A stretch of DNA of 64,000 bases from Flavobacterium ajazii (GTDB lineage Bacteria; Bacteroidota; Bacteroidia; Flavobacteriales; Flavobacteriaceae), in contig NZ_JAAEHL010000001.1 of assembly GCF_010614725.1 (NCBI RefSeq), positions 186,001 through 250,000 of the forward strand, in the 5' to 3' direction. Below, in pieces: positions 34,173-43,331 of the stretch (positions are counted from its first letter, which is position 1; each line of letters starts with the position of its first letter). The notes under the pieces were generated by a model. That model saw only the letters and a list, made by a program, of their open reading frames with translations. It ran no database searches and was not told where the DNA came from. The position numbers and the translations under genes were made by a program.

Positions 34173-35453
34173 ATGAAACTTTGGGAAAAAGGAATACCAA
34201 CAGATAAACAAATTGAACAATTCACCGTTGGAAACGATCGTGAACTGGATTTGGTTTTAGCAAAATACGATGCTTTAGGTTCAATCGCTCACGCTAAAAT
34301 GTTGGGTCAGATTGGTTTGTTAACTGCAGAAGAGACAACTTCTCTGGTTGATGCCTTAAACGAAATCATTGCAGATATCGTAGTAGGTAATTTCGAAATC
34401 GAAGACAGTTTTGAAGATGTACATTCTAAAATCGAATATCTGTTGACAGTAAAACTAGGCGATGCCGGAAAGAAAATCCACACCGCACGTTCCCGTAACG
34501 ATCAGGTTTTGGTAGATGTTCATTTGTATTTAAAAGATGAGCTAAAAGCCATAAAAGAACAGGTAAAAACCTTGTTTGATTTGTTGATGGAATCGGCAGA
34601 AAAACACCAAAATGTTTTATTGCCGGGTTATACGCATTTGCAAATCGCAATGCCATCGTCTTTCGGAATGTGGTTTTCTGCTTATGCCGAAAGTTTGATT
34701 GATGATATCACAATGCTGAACGCAGCTTCAAAAATTGTAGATCAGAATCCGTTAGGATCTGCTGCAGGTTACGGAAGTTCTTTCCCAATCAACAGGACAT
34801 TTACAACACAAGAATTAGGTTTCGAGACTTTAAAATACAATGCCGTTGCCGCGCAAATGAGCCGTGGAAAAGCAGAAAAAACAGTTGCTTTTGCCATGAC
34901 AAGCGTTGCAGGAACATTGTCAAAATTTGCAATGGACGTTTGTTTGTATATGAGCCAAAACTTTGATTTTATTGGTCTTCCGGCGCATCTTACAACAGGT
35001 TCGAGCATTATGCCACACAAGAAAAATCCGGATGTTTTTGAATTGATTCGAGGAAAATGCAATAAGATTCAGGCGCTTCCATACGAAATCACTTTAATCA
35101 CCAATAATCTTCCAAGCGGTTATCACAGAGATTTACAGCTTTTAAAAGAAGGTTTGTTTCCGGCGATTCAAAATCTGAAAGCTTGTTTGGATATTGCAAT
35201 CTTTTCTATAAAAGATATCACAGTAAAAGATCATATTTTGGAAGATAAAAAATACGATTATTTGTTTACTGTAGATACTTTAAACGAAATGGTAGTTGAT
35301 GGAATGCCTTTTAGAGATGCTTATAAAGCTGTTGCAGAACAATTAGAAGCAGGAACTTATAAGTCTCCAAAAGAAACCAGACACACCCACGAAGGAAGTA
35401 TTAATAATTTGTGTTTAGAAAATATAAAAGATAAGATGAAAGCTGCTTTTTAA
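34173..35453 (+). CDS. argH: Argininosuccinate lyase
   Basis: Splits argininosuccinate into arginine and fumarate, last step of the pathway. The 426-residue fumarase-superfamily protein shows DVHSKIEYLLTVKLGDAG, TARSRNDQV, GYTHLQIAMPSSFG, and GSSIMPHKKNPDVFELIRG with the catalytic Ser. It is the last gene of the operon and has a strong terminator. The upstream 180-nt gap contains a REP-like element and degenerate AACTTTGTGAATCTCTG-type repeats. Confidence 0.97.
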   Translation: MKLWEKGIPTDKQIEQFTVGNDRELDLVLAKYDALGSIAHAKMLGQIGLLTAEETTSLVDALNEIIADIVVGNFEIEDSFEDVHSKIEYLLTVKLGDAGKKIHTARSRNDQVLVDVHLYLKDELKAIKEQVKTLFDLLMESAEKHQNVLLPGYTHLQIAMPSSFGMWFSAYAESLIDDITMLNAASKIVDQNPLGSAAGYGSSFPINRTFTTQELGFETLKYNAVAAQMSRGKAEKTVAFAMTSVAGTLSKFAMDVCLYMSQNFDFIGLPAHLTTGSSIMPHKKNPDVFELIRGKCNKIQALPYEITLITNNLPSGYHRDLQLLKEGLFPAIQNLKACLDIAIFSIKDITVKDHILEDKKYDYLFTVDTLNEMVVDGMPFRDAYKAVAEQLEAGTYKSPKETRHTHEGSINNLCLENIKDKMKAAF

Positions 35454-35475
35454 AAGTTCTTTCTAAAAAATACCG

Positions 35476-35510
35476 AAACCGATTTGTGAACTAAACAAAT
35501 CGGTTTTTTT
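35476..35510 (+). terminator. Terminator of the arginine operon
   Basis: AAACCGATTTGT / ACAAATCGGTTT perfect 12-bp stem, followed by T7. Confidence 0.92.
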
Positions 35511-35911
35511 ATTCTTTAAAAATTAAGAAATTTTGACCTAATTTATATACATTTGAGAATTACTTTTAAATACTGAATATGACTAAATTTGAGGAACAAG
35601 CTGTTCAAGATCTATTTGAGAAAAATCTAATTACTTAAATCAGTTTCAGGAAATAAAAACCTATCGGACTCTCAATATCTTTTCATTACATACAGAATTA
35701 AAGCTGTTTCTTTATTTAGGTCAAAATTTGATAATCATAATTTACTTAATTTTCATTTAATCCTACTTAATAATTGTTGTTCCACTGAAGTTAAAAATTG
35801 GTTTATATTTTTATAATGATTTGTGCATATGTAATTGATTATTAATTGAAATTAATCAAATTGGTCAACGTAAATCAAAATTATAATTTTGTAAAAATTT
35901 ATATTAAATTT
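35511..35911. other. Gene-free stretch behind argH
   Basis: About 400 nt. The only open frame of note is a 19-codon one at 35579-35638 (MTKFEEQAVQDLFEKNLIT) behind a TACATTTG; it may be a chance frame or the 5' stub of a lost gene. Nothing else is recognisable. Confidence 0.6.
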
Positions 35912-36265
35912 TTACTGAACTGGTTTGCCAATCTTATCTGCCACAAAAATTCCCCATTGGTCAATTGCTTCCAGAGCGGGAATAAAAGTTCTCCCAAATT
36001 CAGTCAGGTTATAAACCACTTTTATAGGAGGTTTATCTCCATATACAACCCTGTTAACCAGTCCGTTTTCTTCAAGCTGTTTTAATTGCAGGCTTAAGGT
36101 CATTTCAGTTATGGCTGGAATTTCCTTTCTCAATTCATTGTATCTTTTCTCACCACTTTTCAAGTGATGAAGAATAACCGTTTTCCATTTGCCTCCCACG
36201 ATATCCATAGCCAAACTTATCGTGCAGGCATACAATTTACCATTAACTACTACATTTTTTCCCAT
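35912..36265 (-). CDS. HxlR-family winged-helix regulator
   Basis: A 117-residue protein with the HxlR layout: CTISLAMDIVGGKWKTVILHHL, then RYNELRKEIPAITEMTLSLQLKQLEENGLV and the wing VVYGDKPPIKVVYNLTEFG. An N-terminal Cys (residue 14) occurs at the place used for thiol or quinone sensing in several HxlR/DUF24 proteins. It is divergent from an MdaB-like quinone reductase gene with fully overlapping promoters, so it very probably controls that gene in response to quinones or electrophiles (inference). Confidence 0.93.
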   Translation of the reverse strand: MGKNVVVNGKLYACTISLAMDIVGGKWKTVILHHLKSGEKRYNELRKEIPAITEMTLSLQLKQLEENGLVNRVVYGDKPPIKVVYNLTEFGRTFIPALEAIDQWGIFVADKIGKPVQ

Positions 36266-36294
36266 AAAAGTAAACCTATCGCTTTTGATAGTTA

Positions 36295-36325
36295 TTGCAA
36301 AGGTAGTTCACTATAAGTATTTTTG
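36295..36325 (+). promoter_or_regulatory. Promoter of the quinone reductase gene
   Basis: TTG at 36295-36297, 20-nt spacer, TATTTTTG at 36318-36325 (exact TAnnTTTG). The GTG start follows at 36352. Confidence 0.7.
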
Positions 36326-36328
36326 CAA
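36298..36328 (-). promoter_or_regulatory. Promoter of the HxlR gene, overlapping the opposite promoter
   Basis: On the minus strand: TTG (36328-36326), 20-nt spacer, TACCTTTG (36305-36298). It covers the same 31 nt as the plus-strand promoter. Confidence 0.7.
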
Positions 36329-36344
36329 CTATAATTTTTATAGT
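36328..36344. promoter_or_regulatory. Candidate HxlR operator
   Basis: ACTATAA-TTT-TTATAGT: perfect 7-bp arms. It begins right behind the -7 element of the reductase promoter; ACTATAA also occurs at 36310-36316. Confidence 0.6.
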
Positions 36345-36351
36345 ATAAAGA

Positions 36352-36951
36352 GTGAAAAATATATTTATTATAAATGCCGGACAGCATTTTGCTCACTCCG
36401 GAGGAAAACTGAATGATGAAATAACTTTTTGGGATACGGAATTTTTTACTACAGCTGACGATTTTGAATATAAAATAACCAAAATATCAGATTCTTATGA
36501 TGTGGAAAGTGAAATTGATAAGTTTCTTTGGGCGGATATAATCATTTACCATTTTCCAATATGGTGGATGTATATTCCTTTTACACTTAAAGAGTATCTG
36601 GATAAAGTACTTACTGCCGGACATAGGAAAGGAATGTATTACAGTGACGGCAGAAAAGCAGATAATCCCGAAAGAAATTATGGAACAGGCGGATTAATGA
36701 ACGATAAAAAATACTTCGTGACTACAACATGGAATGCTCCAGAAGCAGCATTTACAATTCCTGAGGAATTTTTTATGGGAAGAAGTGTCGATGATGGAGT
36801 TCTTTTTCCTTTTCATAAAATGAATGCCTTTTGCGGGTTACAGCCTTTGGAGAGTTTTCATTTCCATGATGTTGAAAAAAATATGGACAATAACAGATTG
36901 AACAATTTAAAATTGCAATATCTGACACATTTAGAGAATGTCTTCGTGTAA
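36352..36951 (+). CDS. MdaB-like NAD(P)H quinone reductase (flavodoxin fold)
   Basis: A 199-residue flavoprotein of the MdaB/NQO-like family: NIFIINAGQHFAHSGGKLN (FMN/FAD phosphate loop), HFPIWWMYIPFTLKEYLDKVLTAG and RNYGTGGLMNDKKYFVTTTW, all typical. It reduces quinones by two electrons and so limits redox stress in the cytosol. The start is GTG at 36352, 26 nt behind the predicted -7 element; no ATG in the frame fits before the FMN loop. Divergent HxlR regulator, see above. Confidence 0.92.
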   Translation: MKNIFIINAGQHFAHSGGKLNDEITFWDTEFFTTADDFEYKITKISDSYDVESEIDKFLWADIIIYHFPIWWMYIPFTLKEYLDKVLTAGHRKGMYYSDGRKADNPERNYGTGGLMNDKKYFVTTTWNAPEAAFTIPEEFFMGRSVDDGVLFPFHKMNAFCGLQPLESFHFHDVEKNMDNNRLNNLKLQYLTHLENVFV

Positions 36952-36987
36952 TTACGTGTATAATTTTCAAATCTCATAACTTAAAAT

Positions 36988-38010
36988 ATGAATACATATA
37001 AGAAACTCTTTTTAATTTTACTACTGACAATATCAAGTATAAGCTTCAGTCAAAGCAAAAAATATATTTTAGCACTTTCAAAAGGCGAGAAAAAGGTAAT
37101 TGTTTATGATTATAAATCACTCGATACTATTGCAAAAATTCCTGTTGGAGAAGATCCGCATGAGGTTGTAACCAGTCCCGACGGATCATTTGCTTATGTT
37201 TCAAAACCACTCATGAATGATAAAGGCCATGAAATTGCAGTTTTAAATCTAAAAACATTACAGCCTGAAAAAACTATAGATACAAAACCTTTCTTTATTC
37301 CGCATGGACTTGTTTATCTTAATGATCAGCTTTGGTTTACAGCACAAGGTTCTAAAATTATTGGTGTTTTTGATATAAAACAAAATGCCGTTACAGCAGT
37401 TTTTGGAACCGGTCAGGATTTTACCCATTTGCTTTATGTTACTCCCAATGGAAAAAGATTTTACACTACCAACGTAGAGTCCGGGACACTTAGTATTTAT
37501 GAATATTTGGAAATTCCACCTTATATGCCGCCAACTGGTGTACTGCCTGCTAATGCTAAAAATAGACAAGAATGGCGGCAGACATTAGTAAATGTTGGAA
37601 TAGGGGCTGAAGACTTTGATGTATCACCTGGCGGAAAAGAATTATGGACAGCAAGACCCGATGGTCATATTATGACAGTTGATCTTTAGACTAAAAAAGT
37701 TACGTCTGATTTTGATTCTAAAGTATTTGGACTTCATCGTTTAAAAATTACTCCCGACGGTCAAACGGTATGTATTGTAAGTGTAAAAACGGGTGATCTT
37801 CTCTATTATAATCGTAAAACTCGTAAGCTTGAAAAGCAGATGAATATTGGTAGGGGAGCCGGTATTTACATGGATAAAGAAAGCAATAGAATGTTTGTTT
37901 CCTGTACACCGGATAATTATGTAATTGTGATTGACCTTACTACCCGAAAAGAAATTAAACGCCTCGAAATAGGCAGACCTGATGGTATAACATCGGTCAT
38001 CGTTAAATAA
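36988..38010 (+). pseudogene. YncE-like beta-propeller protein gene interrupted by one amber codon
   Basis: The frame starts with a signal peptide (LILLLTISSISFSQ) and encodes repeats of a seven-bladed YncE/Lvp-like propeller: DPHEVVTSPDGSFAYVSKP, IPHGLVYLNDQLWF, AEDFDVSPGGKELWTARPDG. At 37687-37689 it meets TAG (codon 234). The same frame then stays open for 106 more codons to TAA at 38008-38010 and keeps propeller motifs (LHRLKITPDGQTVCIV, GAGIYMDKESNRMFVSC, DGITSVIV). So the 340-residue gene carries a single nonsense change (for example from AAG, CAG or GAG), with little other decay. It could be a recent pseudogene, a base-call error, or read through. Confidence 0.85.
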
Positions 38011-38035
38011 TAAATTAATATCAAACAGATTAAAA

Positions 38036-38554
38036 ATGGCAAATGAAATATTTTGGTCCGAGGAATACCTTCCGGGTACTACAGATAATTACTGCTCAAA
38101 TGAAGTTATAGTTTCAGAATTAACGGTCGATAAGGTTTGGCCTTATTTAAACAATCCTTTTGCGTGGCCTGTTTATTATGCAAACTCATCCGAAATCGAA
38201 TTTGATCATAAAGGAGGACCTGAATTCACTAAGGATTCCAGATTCAGATTCAAAACATTTGGTTTTCCGATTGAAGCAGAAATCACAGAATTTGTGCCAC
38301 CTGCAGCAAATGAACCAGCAAGGCTTGCGTGGCATGGCTGGGCAGAAGGTGATGCAGAAACCAGACTGGATGTTATTCACGCATGGCTTATTGAGGACCT
38401 ACCTGGTGGAAGAGTTAGGATTCTCACACAGGAAAGCCAGATTGGAAAACCGGCACAGGGACTGGCTAGAGTAAAACCCAATCCGATGATTAACGGCCAT
38501 CAGGATTGGCTGGAAGGACTTGTAAATGCTGCTAAGAACGATTTAAAAATATAA
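38036..38554 (+). CDS. SRPBCC (START-like) family protein
   Basis: A 172-residue protein with the helix-grip pattern of SRPBCC polyketide-cyclase-like proteins: VSELTVDKVWPYLNNPFAWPVYYAN at the start, RFRFKTFGFPIEAEITEFVPP in the middle, then RVRILTQESQIGKPA and a long C-terminal helix. Such proteins bind hydrophobic ligands. It has no signal peptide. The gene is 25 nt behind the broken propeller gene and 63 nt before an M19 dipeptidase gene, in the same direction; the shared role is not evident. Confidence 0.85.
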   Translation: MANEIFWSEEYLPGTTDNYCSNEVIVSELTVDKVWPYLNNPFAWPVYYANSSEIEFDHKGGPEFTKDSRFRFKTFGFPIEAEITEFVPPAANEPARLAWHGWAEGDAETRLDVIHAWLIEDLPGGRVRILTQESQIGKPAQGLARVKPNPMINGHQDWLEGLVNAAKNDLKI

Positions 38555-38617
38555 GCAAAAAAAATTTAGCTATTAATTATCAGAATTATAAAACTGAATA
38601 AACCGTAATATTAAAGT

Positions 38618-39730
38618 ATGGACAATAATTGGTCAAGACGTAAATTTTTAATAACCGGCGCAGTGGCTGGTGCAGCACTTGGGTTTAATCCGCTTGCTTC
38701 ATGGATAGGAAAAGAAGAGGCCGACAATATAAAAAAGATTGTGGCAAAATGTATCGGAATTGATACACACAACCATATGGATGTGCCTTTTAACAGGGAA
38801 GAATTTAAGTTACAGCATTATGCTTTAGCGAGCGAATTAAATAGTTCGGGACTATCTGCAATTTGTATGACCTTTCAGGTAGACCGTCCAAAGCTAAACT
38901 ATGAAGGTGAAGCTTACGAACGTTTTATTACCAGCCTTGATGAGATGGATCAGCTGCTGATTGAGAATAATCTTACCCGCGCTTTGAACTACAAAGATGT
39001 GAAGAATTCCGTCCAACAAAAAAAGAAATTTGTAATCCAGTCTGTTGAAGGAGGACACTTCATTGAAGGAAAGCTGGAACGTCTGGAAATAGCTTACAAA
39101 CGTGGTATACGACATCTGGGACTTATGCATGATGGGCAGACATCACCGCCAATGGGAGATATCTATACAGATAAACCTCAATTTAATGGATTAACTCAAC
39201 TTGGAATTGATACAATTATAGAATGTAACAGACTGGGAATACTGGTTGATCTTGCGCATTGTAACAATGAAGCTATAAACAGGGCTATAGAAGTTTCTTC
39301 CAAATCAATGATTATTTCGCACACTGGTCTCAATACTCGTTTAGGTAAAGATGAAAAAATGGCGAAAATGATGATGCCGAGACTTATTAGTGAAGAACAG
39401 GCTAAAACATTTGCTTCTGCAGGAGGTGTAATAGGTGTCTGGACGCATCTTGCAGATACACCATTGGAATTTGCTGAGAATTTGAAGGCGATGGCCGATG
39501 TTGTTGGAACTGAGCATATATGCATAGGAACAGACACAAAAATGGCACTCCCAAATAATGTACAGGAGCGATTTGGTAAAAAAACTAATTACAGTTGGGG
39601 AGAAAGCTCAGAGGGCTTTTTGTACAGAGTCGTAGAAGCAATGCTGAAGAATGGCTTTTCTGAAAAGGAAATAATTGCGATAACGGGTGGAAACTATTGG
39701 CGTGTTTTTGAAAAGTCTACTTCTGCATAA
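38618..39730 (+). CDS. Tat-exported M19 family (membrane dipeptidase-like) protein
   Basis: A 370-residue amidohydrolase-superfamily enzyme. The N-terminus has a twin-arginine motif (SRRKFLI) and a hydrophobic stretch with AGAALGF, so it should be exported folded. The metal site of renal-dipeptidase-like enzymes is visible: DTHNHMD, SVEGGHF with the bridging Glu, LVDLAHCN, ISHTGL, and HICIGTD. Family members hydrolyse dipeptides, some with D-residues; a few act on other amides. Last gene of the propeller-SRPBCC-dipeptidase row, followed by a terminator shared with the opposite gene. Confidence 0.92.
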   Translation: MDNNWSRRKFLITGAVAGAALGFNPLASWIGKEEADNIKKIVAKCIGIDTHNHMDVPFNREEFKLQHYALASELNSSGLSAICMTFQVDRPKLNYEGEAYERFITSLDEMDQLLIENNLTRALNYKDVKNSVQQKKKFVIQSVEGGHFIEGKLERLEIAYKRGIRHLGLMHDGQTSPPMGDIYTDKPQFNGLTQLGIDTIIECNRLGILVDLAHCNNEAINRAIEVSSKSMIISHTGLNTRLGKDEKMAKMMMPRLISEEQAKTFASAGGVIGVWTHLADTPLEFAENLKAMADVVGTEHICIGTDTKMALPNNVQERFGKKTNYSWGESSEGFLYRVVEAMLKNGFSEKEIIAITGGNYWRVFEKSTSA

Positions 39731-39854
39731 AAATGTGCAGCAAAAAGCTTTCAATGCAATACCATTTTTCAAAACTATTGTATTACTTAAATCAATGCAT
39801 CTAATTATTTTTTCTAAAAGGAATTAATTAGGCAGTTTGAGAACAGAATGATAA

Positions 39855-39887
39855 GAACAGACACTGCATATCCAACAGTGTCTGTTT
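39855..39887. terminator. Bidirectional terminator
   Basis: AACAGACACTG / CAGTGTCTGTT 11-bp stem with T-run, between the convergent dipeptidase and DUF2271 genes. Confidence 0.85.
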
Positions 39888-39895
39888 AAATTTCA

Positions 39896-40375
39896 TTAGA
39901 CTTTAGTAAATCTTACATACTTAATGTAATTTTTTCCTTCAGTTTTTGAAGATAGTTCCTCAGTTGTGATATTGATTTCAAGATCTGCCTGATAATATTT
40001 CTGATCTTCCACGGCCGATTCAAAACGCAATTTGTATCCGCTATTAATTTTAGAATCTTCAATTTCCAAAGTAGTCGAACTTCTATCTCCGCCAGTAACC
40101 GATGCTCCGGTTTTTGCACTTATATCAGTGGGCTTTTTAGAGTAGAAGGCGTACCATTCCTTAAGGCTTTTGTACCACTTTTTATCTTCTCCCATAACAT
40201 AAAGTGTTTTGTCATATTTTCCCTGCGGATTTATTAGAGAAACCACAATATAGGCACCTTCGCCCATATAATTTGACATTTGAAGCATGCATTTGTATTT
40301 GCTTGTTTGTGCTGATGCATTTAATACAAACAGAAAGCCCAGCATTAAAAATGATAATCGTGATAACAATTTCAT
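39896..40375 (-). CDS. Secreted DUF2271 protein
   Basis: A 159-residue protein with a signal peptide (LSFLMLGFLFVLNASAQ). The mature region fits DUF2271: VVSLINPQGKYDKTLYVMGEDKKWYKSLKEWY, DISAKTGASVTGG and SGYKLRFESAVEDQKYYQADLEI. DUF2271 proteins are periplasmic and often occur with PepSY and ApbE-type flavin-transfer proteins near TonB receptors, which suggests a part in iron or redox handling. It is the last gene of the receptor-DUF4374-ankyrin row and lies 4 nt behind the ankyrin gene, so the two are tightly coupled. Confidence 0.88.
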   Translation of the reverse strand: MKLLSRLSFLMLGFLFVLNASAQTSKYKCMLQMSNYMGEGAYIVVSLINPQGKYDKTLYVMGEDKKWYKSLKEWYAFYSKKPTDISAKTGASVTGGDRSSTTLEIEDSKINSGYKLRFESAVEDQKYYQADLEINITTEELSSKTEGKNYIKYVRFTKV

Positions 40376-40379
40376 AGTA

Positions 40380-41894
40380 TTATTTTAAAAATTCAATATC
40401 AATATTGTTTTTGGTCAACAAATCATTCTCTTTCGCCAGATTGTATGCCGTTTCATTAAATTCAGATGTTATTTCTTTTTTAGCACCTATTGAAATCAGA
40501 TATTTTAAGACTTCATCATTTTTAGACAACATAGCCGCACGGTGTAAAACTGTTAAACCATCTTTGTTTTTGGTGTTTACATCAATTTTTAAAGGAGCCA
40601 GTTTTTTAAGTATTTCCAAATCGGTTTTGGTTATAGCCACATGATATAAAGTGCCTCCGTCTTTTTGAGGAGCATTAAAATTTAAACCACTTTTTTGAAG
40701 CGATTTTAATTTATCGCCAAAATCATCCTGTTTTGGATTTTCTGCAGTGCCTCCTCCAAAACCACCACGGGCCGGGCGGTAAGAATCTACCAAATAATAG
40801 GCTAAATCATTTCCCTGTTTGTCTTTGATTTTTGCATCAGCTCCTTTACTTAGAAGAAGATCAACCGCTTTTGGAGAGCCACTTTTTACAGCATACGTTA
40901 AGGCAGATTCTCCTTTTGAATTTACAGTATTTATGTTTTTTACTTTAGGAAGCATCAAGGCTACTATTTCGAAACTTTTCCCTCCCGCAGCATTTATAAA
41001 AGGTGTGTTTCCTTCTTTGTTTTCCTGATTAATGTTTACGCCTTTATTAATGAAATAAGTAATAATGTCATCCTGATTGTTTTTAGCGGCAATGTAATGC
41101 AAAACATTATCGCCCGATTCGCTGGTAACGGTCGGTTTAATTTTTAAATCATCAACAAGGTATTTAAAAACATCGATTTTATTTGCTTTGCGGAAAGCTC
41201 CCTGAGCTGCAAAGATTAAATCCTGATCAGAATATTTAACCCCTTTTTCAACCAGCTTTTTCAGGACATTTACGTTTCCGTATTTTACAGCATAATCAAA
41301 AGCATTAAGTCCTTTCTTATCTTTCGATTGTATAGAAATACCTTTAGAAATTAAATAATTGGTAATGCTGAAATCGGTATCAGAACCTACAGCTAATAAA
41401 AGGATATTAGCATCGTTTTTGGCTGGATATGTCTTCTTTAAATCTAATCCGTGTTTCTCAAAAGCTTTGATTACAGCAAGATTTACAGTTCCGCTGAAAC
41501 CGGCGAAGGTTAACGCGGTTTGATCGTGATGGCATAAAAAGTTCATATCGGCACCTTTCTGCAATAAATAATCTACAGCCTCCGCATTTGGTTTTGAAGC
41601 AGCGGCATGCAGGTAAGTCCTCCCTTCGCGTATATTTCTCTGGAAATCGATTCCCGGCTGATCAGCCAAATATTTAATTACTTCGATTGAGGCATCATTA
41701 TTAATGGCTAAACTCAAAGGGTCATCGCCGTTTTTTACATCTTCAAATTTGAAACCATTTAATTCTGCCTTCACAGCTGTTAAATCCGGATTTGTTTTCC
41801 AGAATTCCCTGTCCAGAATTTTTAATTTTGACTTTTGTGCGTTTACAAAGGTTAAAGAAGCCATTGTAATTGCTATTAAAAATATTTTTCTCAT
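40380..41894 (-). CDS. Secreted ankyrin-repeat protein
   Basis: A 504-residue protein with a signal peptide (IFLIAITMASLTFVNAQ) and about ten ankyrin repeats covering most of the rest: EGRTYLHAAASKPNAEAVDYLL, HDQTALTFAGFSG, DKKGLNAFDYAVKYGN, SGDNVLHYIAAKNN, EGNTPFINAAGGKS, SKGESALTYAVKSGSP, DGGTLYHVAITKTD and KDGLTVLHRAAMLS can be picked out. A Gly-rich insert (ARGGFGGGTAEN) sits near residue 375. Its periplasmic scaffold role in the iron-uptake row is inference; no enzyme motif is present. Confidence 0.92.
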   Translation of the reverse strand: MRKIFLIAITMASLTFVNAQKSKLKILDREFWKTNPDLTAVKAELNGFKFEDVKNGDDPLSLAINNDASIEVIKYLADQPGIDFQRNIREGRTYLHAAASKPNAEAVDYLLQKGADMNFLCHHDQTALTFAGFSGTVNLAVIKAFEKHGLDLKKTYPAKNDANILLLAVGSDTDFSITNYLISKGISIQSKDKKGLNAFDYAVKYGNVNVLKKLVEKGVKYSDQDLIFAAQGAFRKANKIDVFKYLVDDLKIKPTVTSESGDNVLHYIAAKNNQDDIITYFINKGVNINQENKEGNTPFINAAGGKSFEIVALMLPKVKNINTVNSKGESALTYAVKSGSPKAVDLLLSKGADAKIKDKQGNDLAYYLVDSYRPARGGFGGGTAENPKQDDFGDKLKSLQKSGLNFNAPQKDGGTLYHVAITKTDLEILKKLAPLKIDVNTKNKDGLTVLHRAAMLSKNDEVLKYLISIGAKKEITSEFNETAYNLAKENDLLTKNNIDIEFLK

Positions 41895-41911
41895 TACTTT
41901 TATTTTTCATC

Positions 41912-41956
41912 AAAAGGCTGTTGGTAAGGGGACTTTGCTTACCAACAGTCTTTTTT
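41912..41956. terminator. Hairpin between DUF4374 and ankyrin genes
   Basis: Stem AAAAGGCTGTTGGTAAG / CTTACCAACAGTCTTTT (17 bp, one mismatch), loop of 9 nt. On the minus strand only four T follow, so it may weaken but not stop transcription into the ankyrin gene and set the ratio between receptor and downstream genes. Confidence 0.65.
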
Positions 41957-42027
41957 AAATTAACTAAATTTAAAATTGTTCATTTTTGGCAGAGCTTTAA
42001 ATTTTCTTCCAGAAATGATTGAAGTGA

Positions 42028-43305
42028 TTATTTTATATCGCTTTGAGGGCTTAATTTCCCCATACCCGGAATTGCAGATACTCCTGATACAGAGATTCCT
42101 TTTTTTGCTGTTGCTGTAATAGGGTCAATTACATATACTGTTGGATTTGTATTTGGCGTAACAGCAGAAATATAAGCTTTTCCGTCTGCTGTAAATGGCC
42201 ATCCCACACTTGTGATTTCACTTACCGTAGGGAAACCGTCTCTAACCCATTTAAAATCTTTTGTACTCATGCGCGCAACAGCATATTGTGTCGCGGCAAC
42301 AGTAGAAGCCACTACTCCTGAAGTATTGTACATTTCTAAAAGGAAATAATCAGCGGTTATGTTCCAAACTTTACGCAGTTTGTATCCGCCTGATGCTTCT
42401 TCAATATTAAAATAATAAGCAGCATCAAATGCCGTCGCATCTTTTTTGATTAATAAAGCACCACTTTTTTTAGTAGTTGTACCGTATCCTGTTGAGAAAA
42501 CATAAGTATTGCCATCAGCATCATTTGCAAGCTGTCCGTAGCGGGCAGAACGAAACTGACCTCCTGAAGCACTTAAACGATTGTCTTTGTAAAGACGTAC
42601 TAATTTTGCCTGAGCATCCATTTTTGCTACATAGATACTATCTGCATTTACAGGTCTTGCACTAGGTCCAATAGCTAAATTAACTGCTGTAAAAAAAGTA
42701 TCATTTCCTGCATCTGCGATACCTACAAAGCTTGCAATTTGGTCACCTCCGACAAAACCTTCTCCTACAGCTGCGTATTGTGTAATTGCATTGTTATTAT
42801 TCAAATCAAATGAATAAAAGACAGAACCTTTTTTTCCGTCATTTGCTCCAGTAAGCGTTTCACCATTTGCGGCAGCAACCAGGTAGTGACTAAAACTACC
42901 AATGGTATTAAAGCCTTTGTCAAGTACAAAATCATCTATTTTTTTTAATGCCCCGGCAGCACTTAATTGAAAAACAGAACCTGGTGCGGGATTTCCCTGC
43001 TGATAGCTGATAGCAAAAAGTGCTTTGGTGCCGCTATAGCCCCATTGTGTATAACTGCCCATATTTTCAATCGTTCCTGGATAATTTGTACTGACCAAAG
43101 TATCTTTTGCAAGGTCTTTAACTGCCATAGTATAAGTAAAAGTAGTAGTACCATCTGATGATGTTCCGGCCAGAAAATATTTATCGGCTGCAGTATTGTC
43201 CACTTCCGGTTCTCCGGAGTTATTGTCATTTGAACATGAAGCAAGAGTTAGCATAGCTAAACCTATAAGTAGTGATTTGTTTTTTAGTAATCGATTCATA
43301 GTCAT
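42028..43305 (-). CDS. DUF4374 lipoprotein of TonB-receptor locus
   Basis: A 425-residue lipoprotein (signal ending LTLASC, Cys24-26 depending on start) predicted to form a propeller of short blades, as DUF4374 proteins do: KYFLAGTSSDGTTTFTYT, AKMDAQAKLVRLYKDN, FSTGYGTTTKKSGALLIKKD, and the C-terminal VYVIDPITATAKKGISVSG. DUF4374 genes stand beside siderophore-type TonB receptors in Bacteroidota, and surface-exposed ligand capture is the usual guess. The start may be the second Met (MNRLLKNK). It lies 26 nt behind the receptor gene. Confidence 0.88.
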   Translation of the reverse strand: MTMNRLLKNKSLLIGLAMLTLASCSNDNNSGEPEVDNTAADKYFLAGTSSDGTTTFTYTMAVKDLAKDTLVSTNYPGTIENMGSYTQWGYSGTKALFAISYQQGNPAPGSVFQLSAAGALKKIDDFVLDKGFNTIGSFSHYLVAAANGETLTGANDGKKGSVFYSFDLNNNNAITQYAAVGEGFVGGDQIASFVGIADAGNDTFFTAVNLAIGPSARPVNADSIYVAKMDAQAKLVRLYKDNRLSASGGQFRSARYGQLANDADGNTYVFSTGYGTTTKKSGALLIKKDATAFDAAYYFNIEEASGGYKLRKVWNITADYFLLEMYNTSGVVASTVAATQYAVARMSTKDFKWVRDGFPTVSEITSVGWPFTADGKAYISAVTPNTNPTVYVIDPITATAKKGISVSGVSAIPGMGKLSPQSDIK

Positions 43306-43331
43306 TTAGTATTAAAATTTAATTATTATTT

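Noticed and set aside
37687..37689. TAG as a site for pyrrolysine or other recoding
   Set aside because: No pyl genes or specific signals nearby; recent mutation or base error is simpler.
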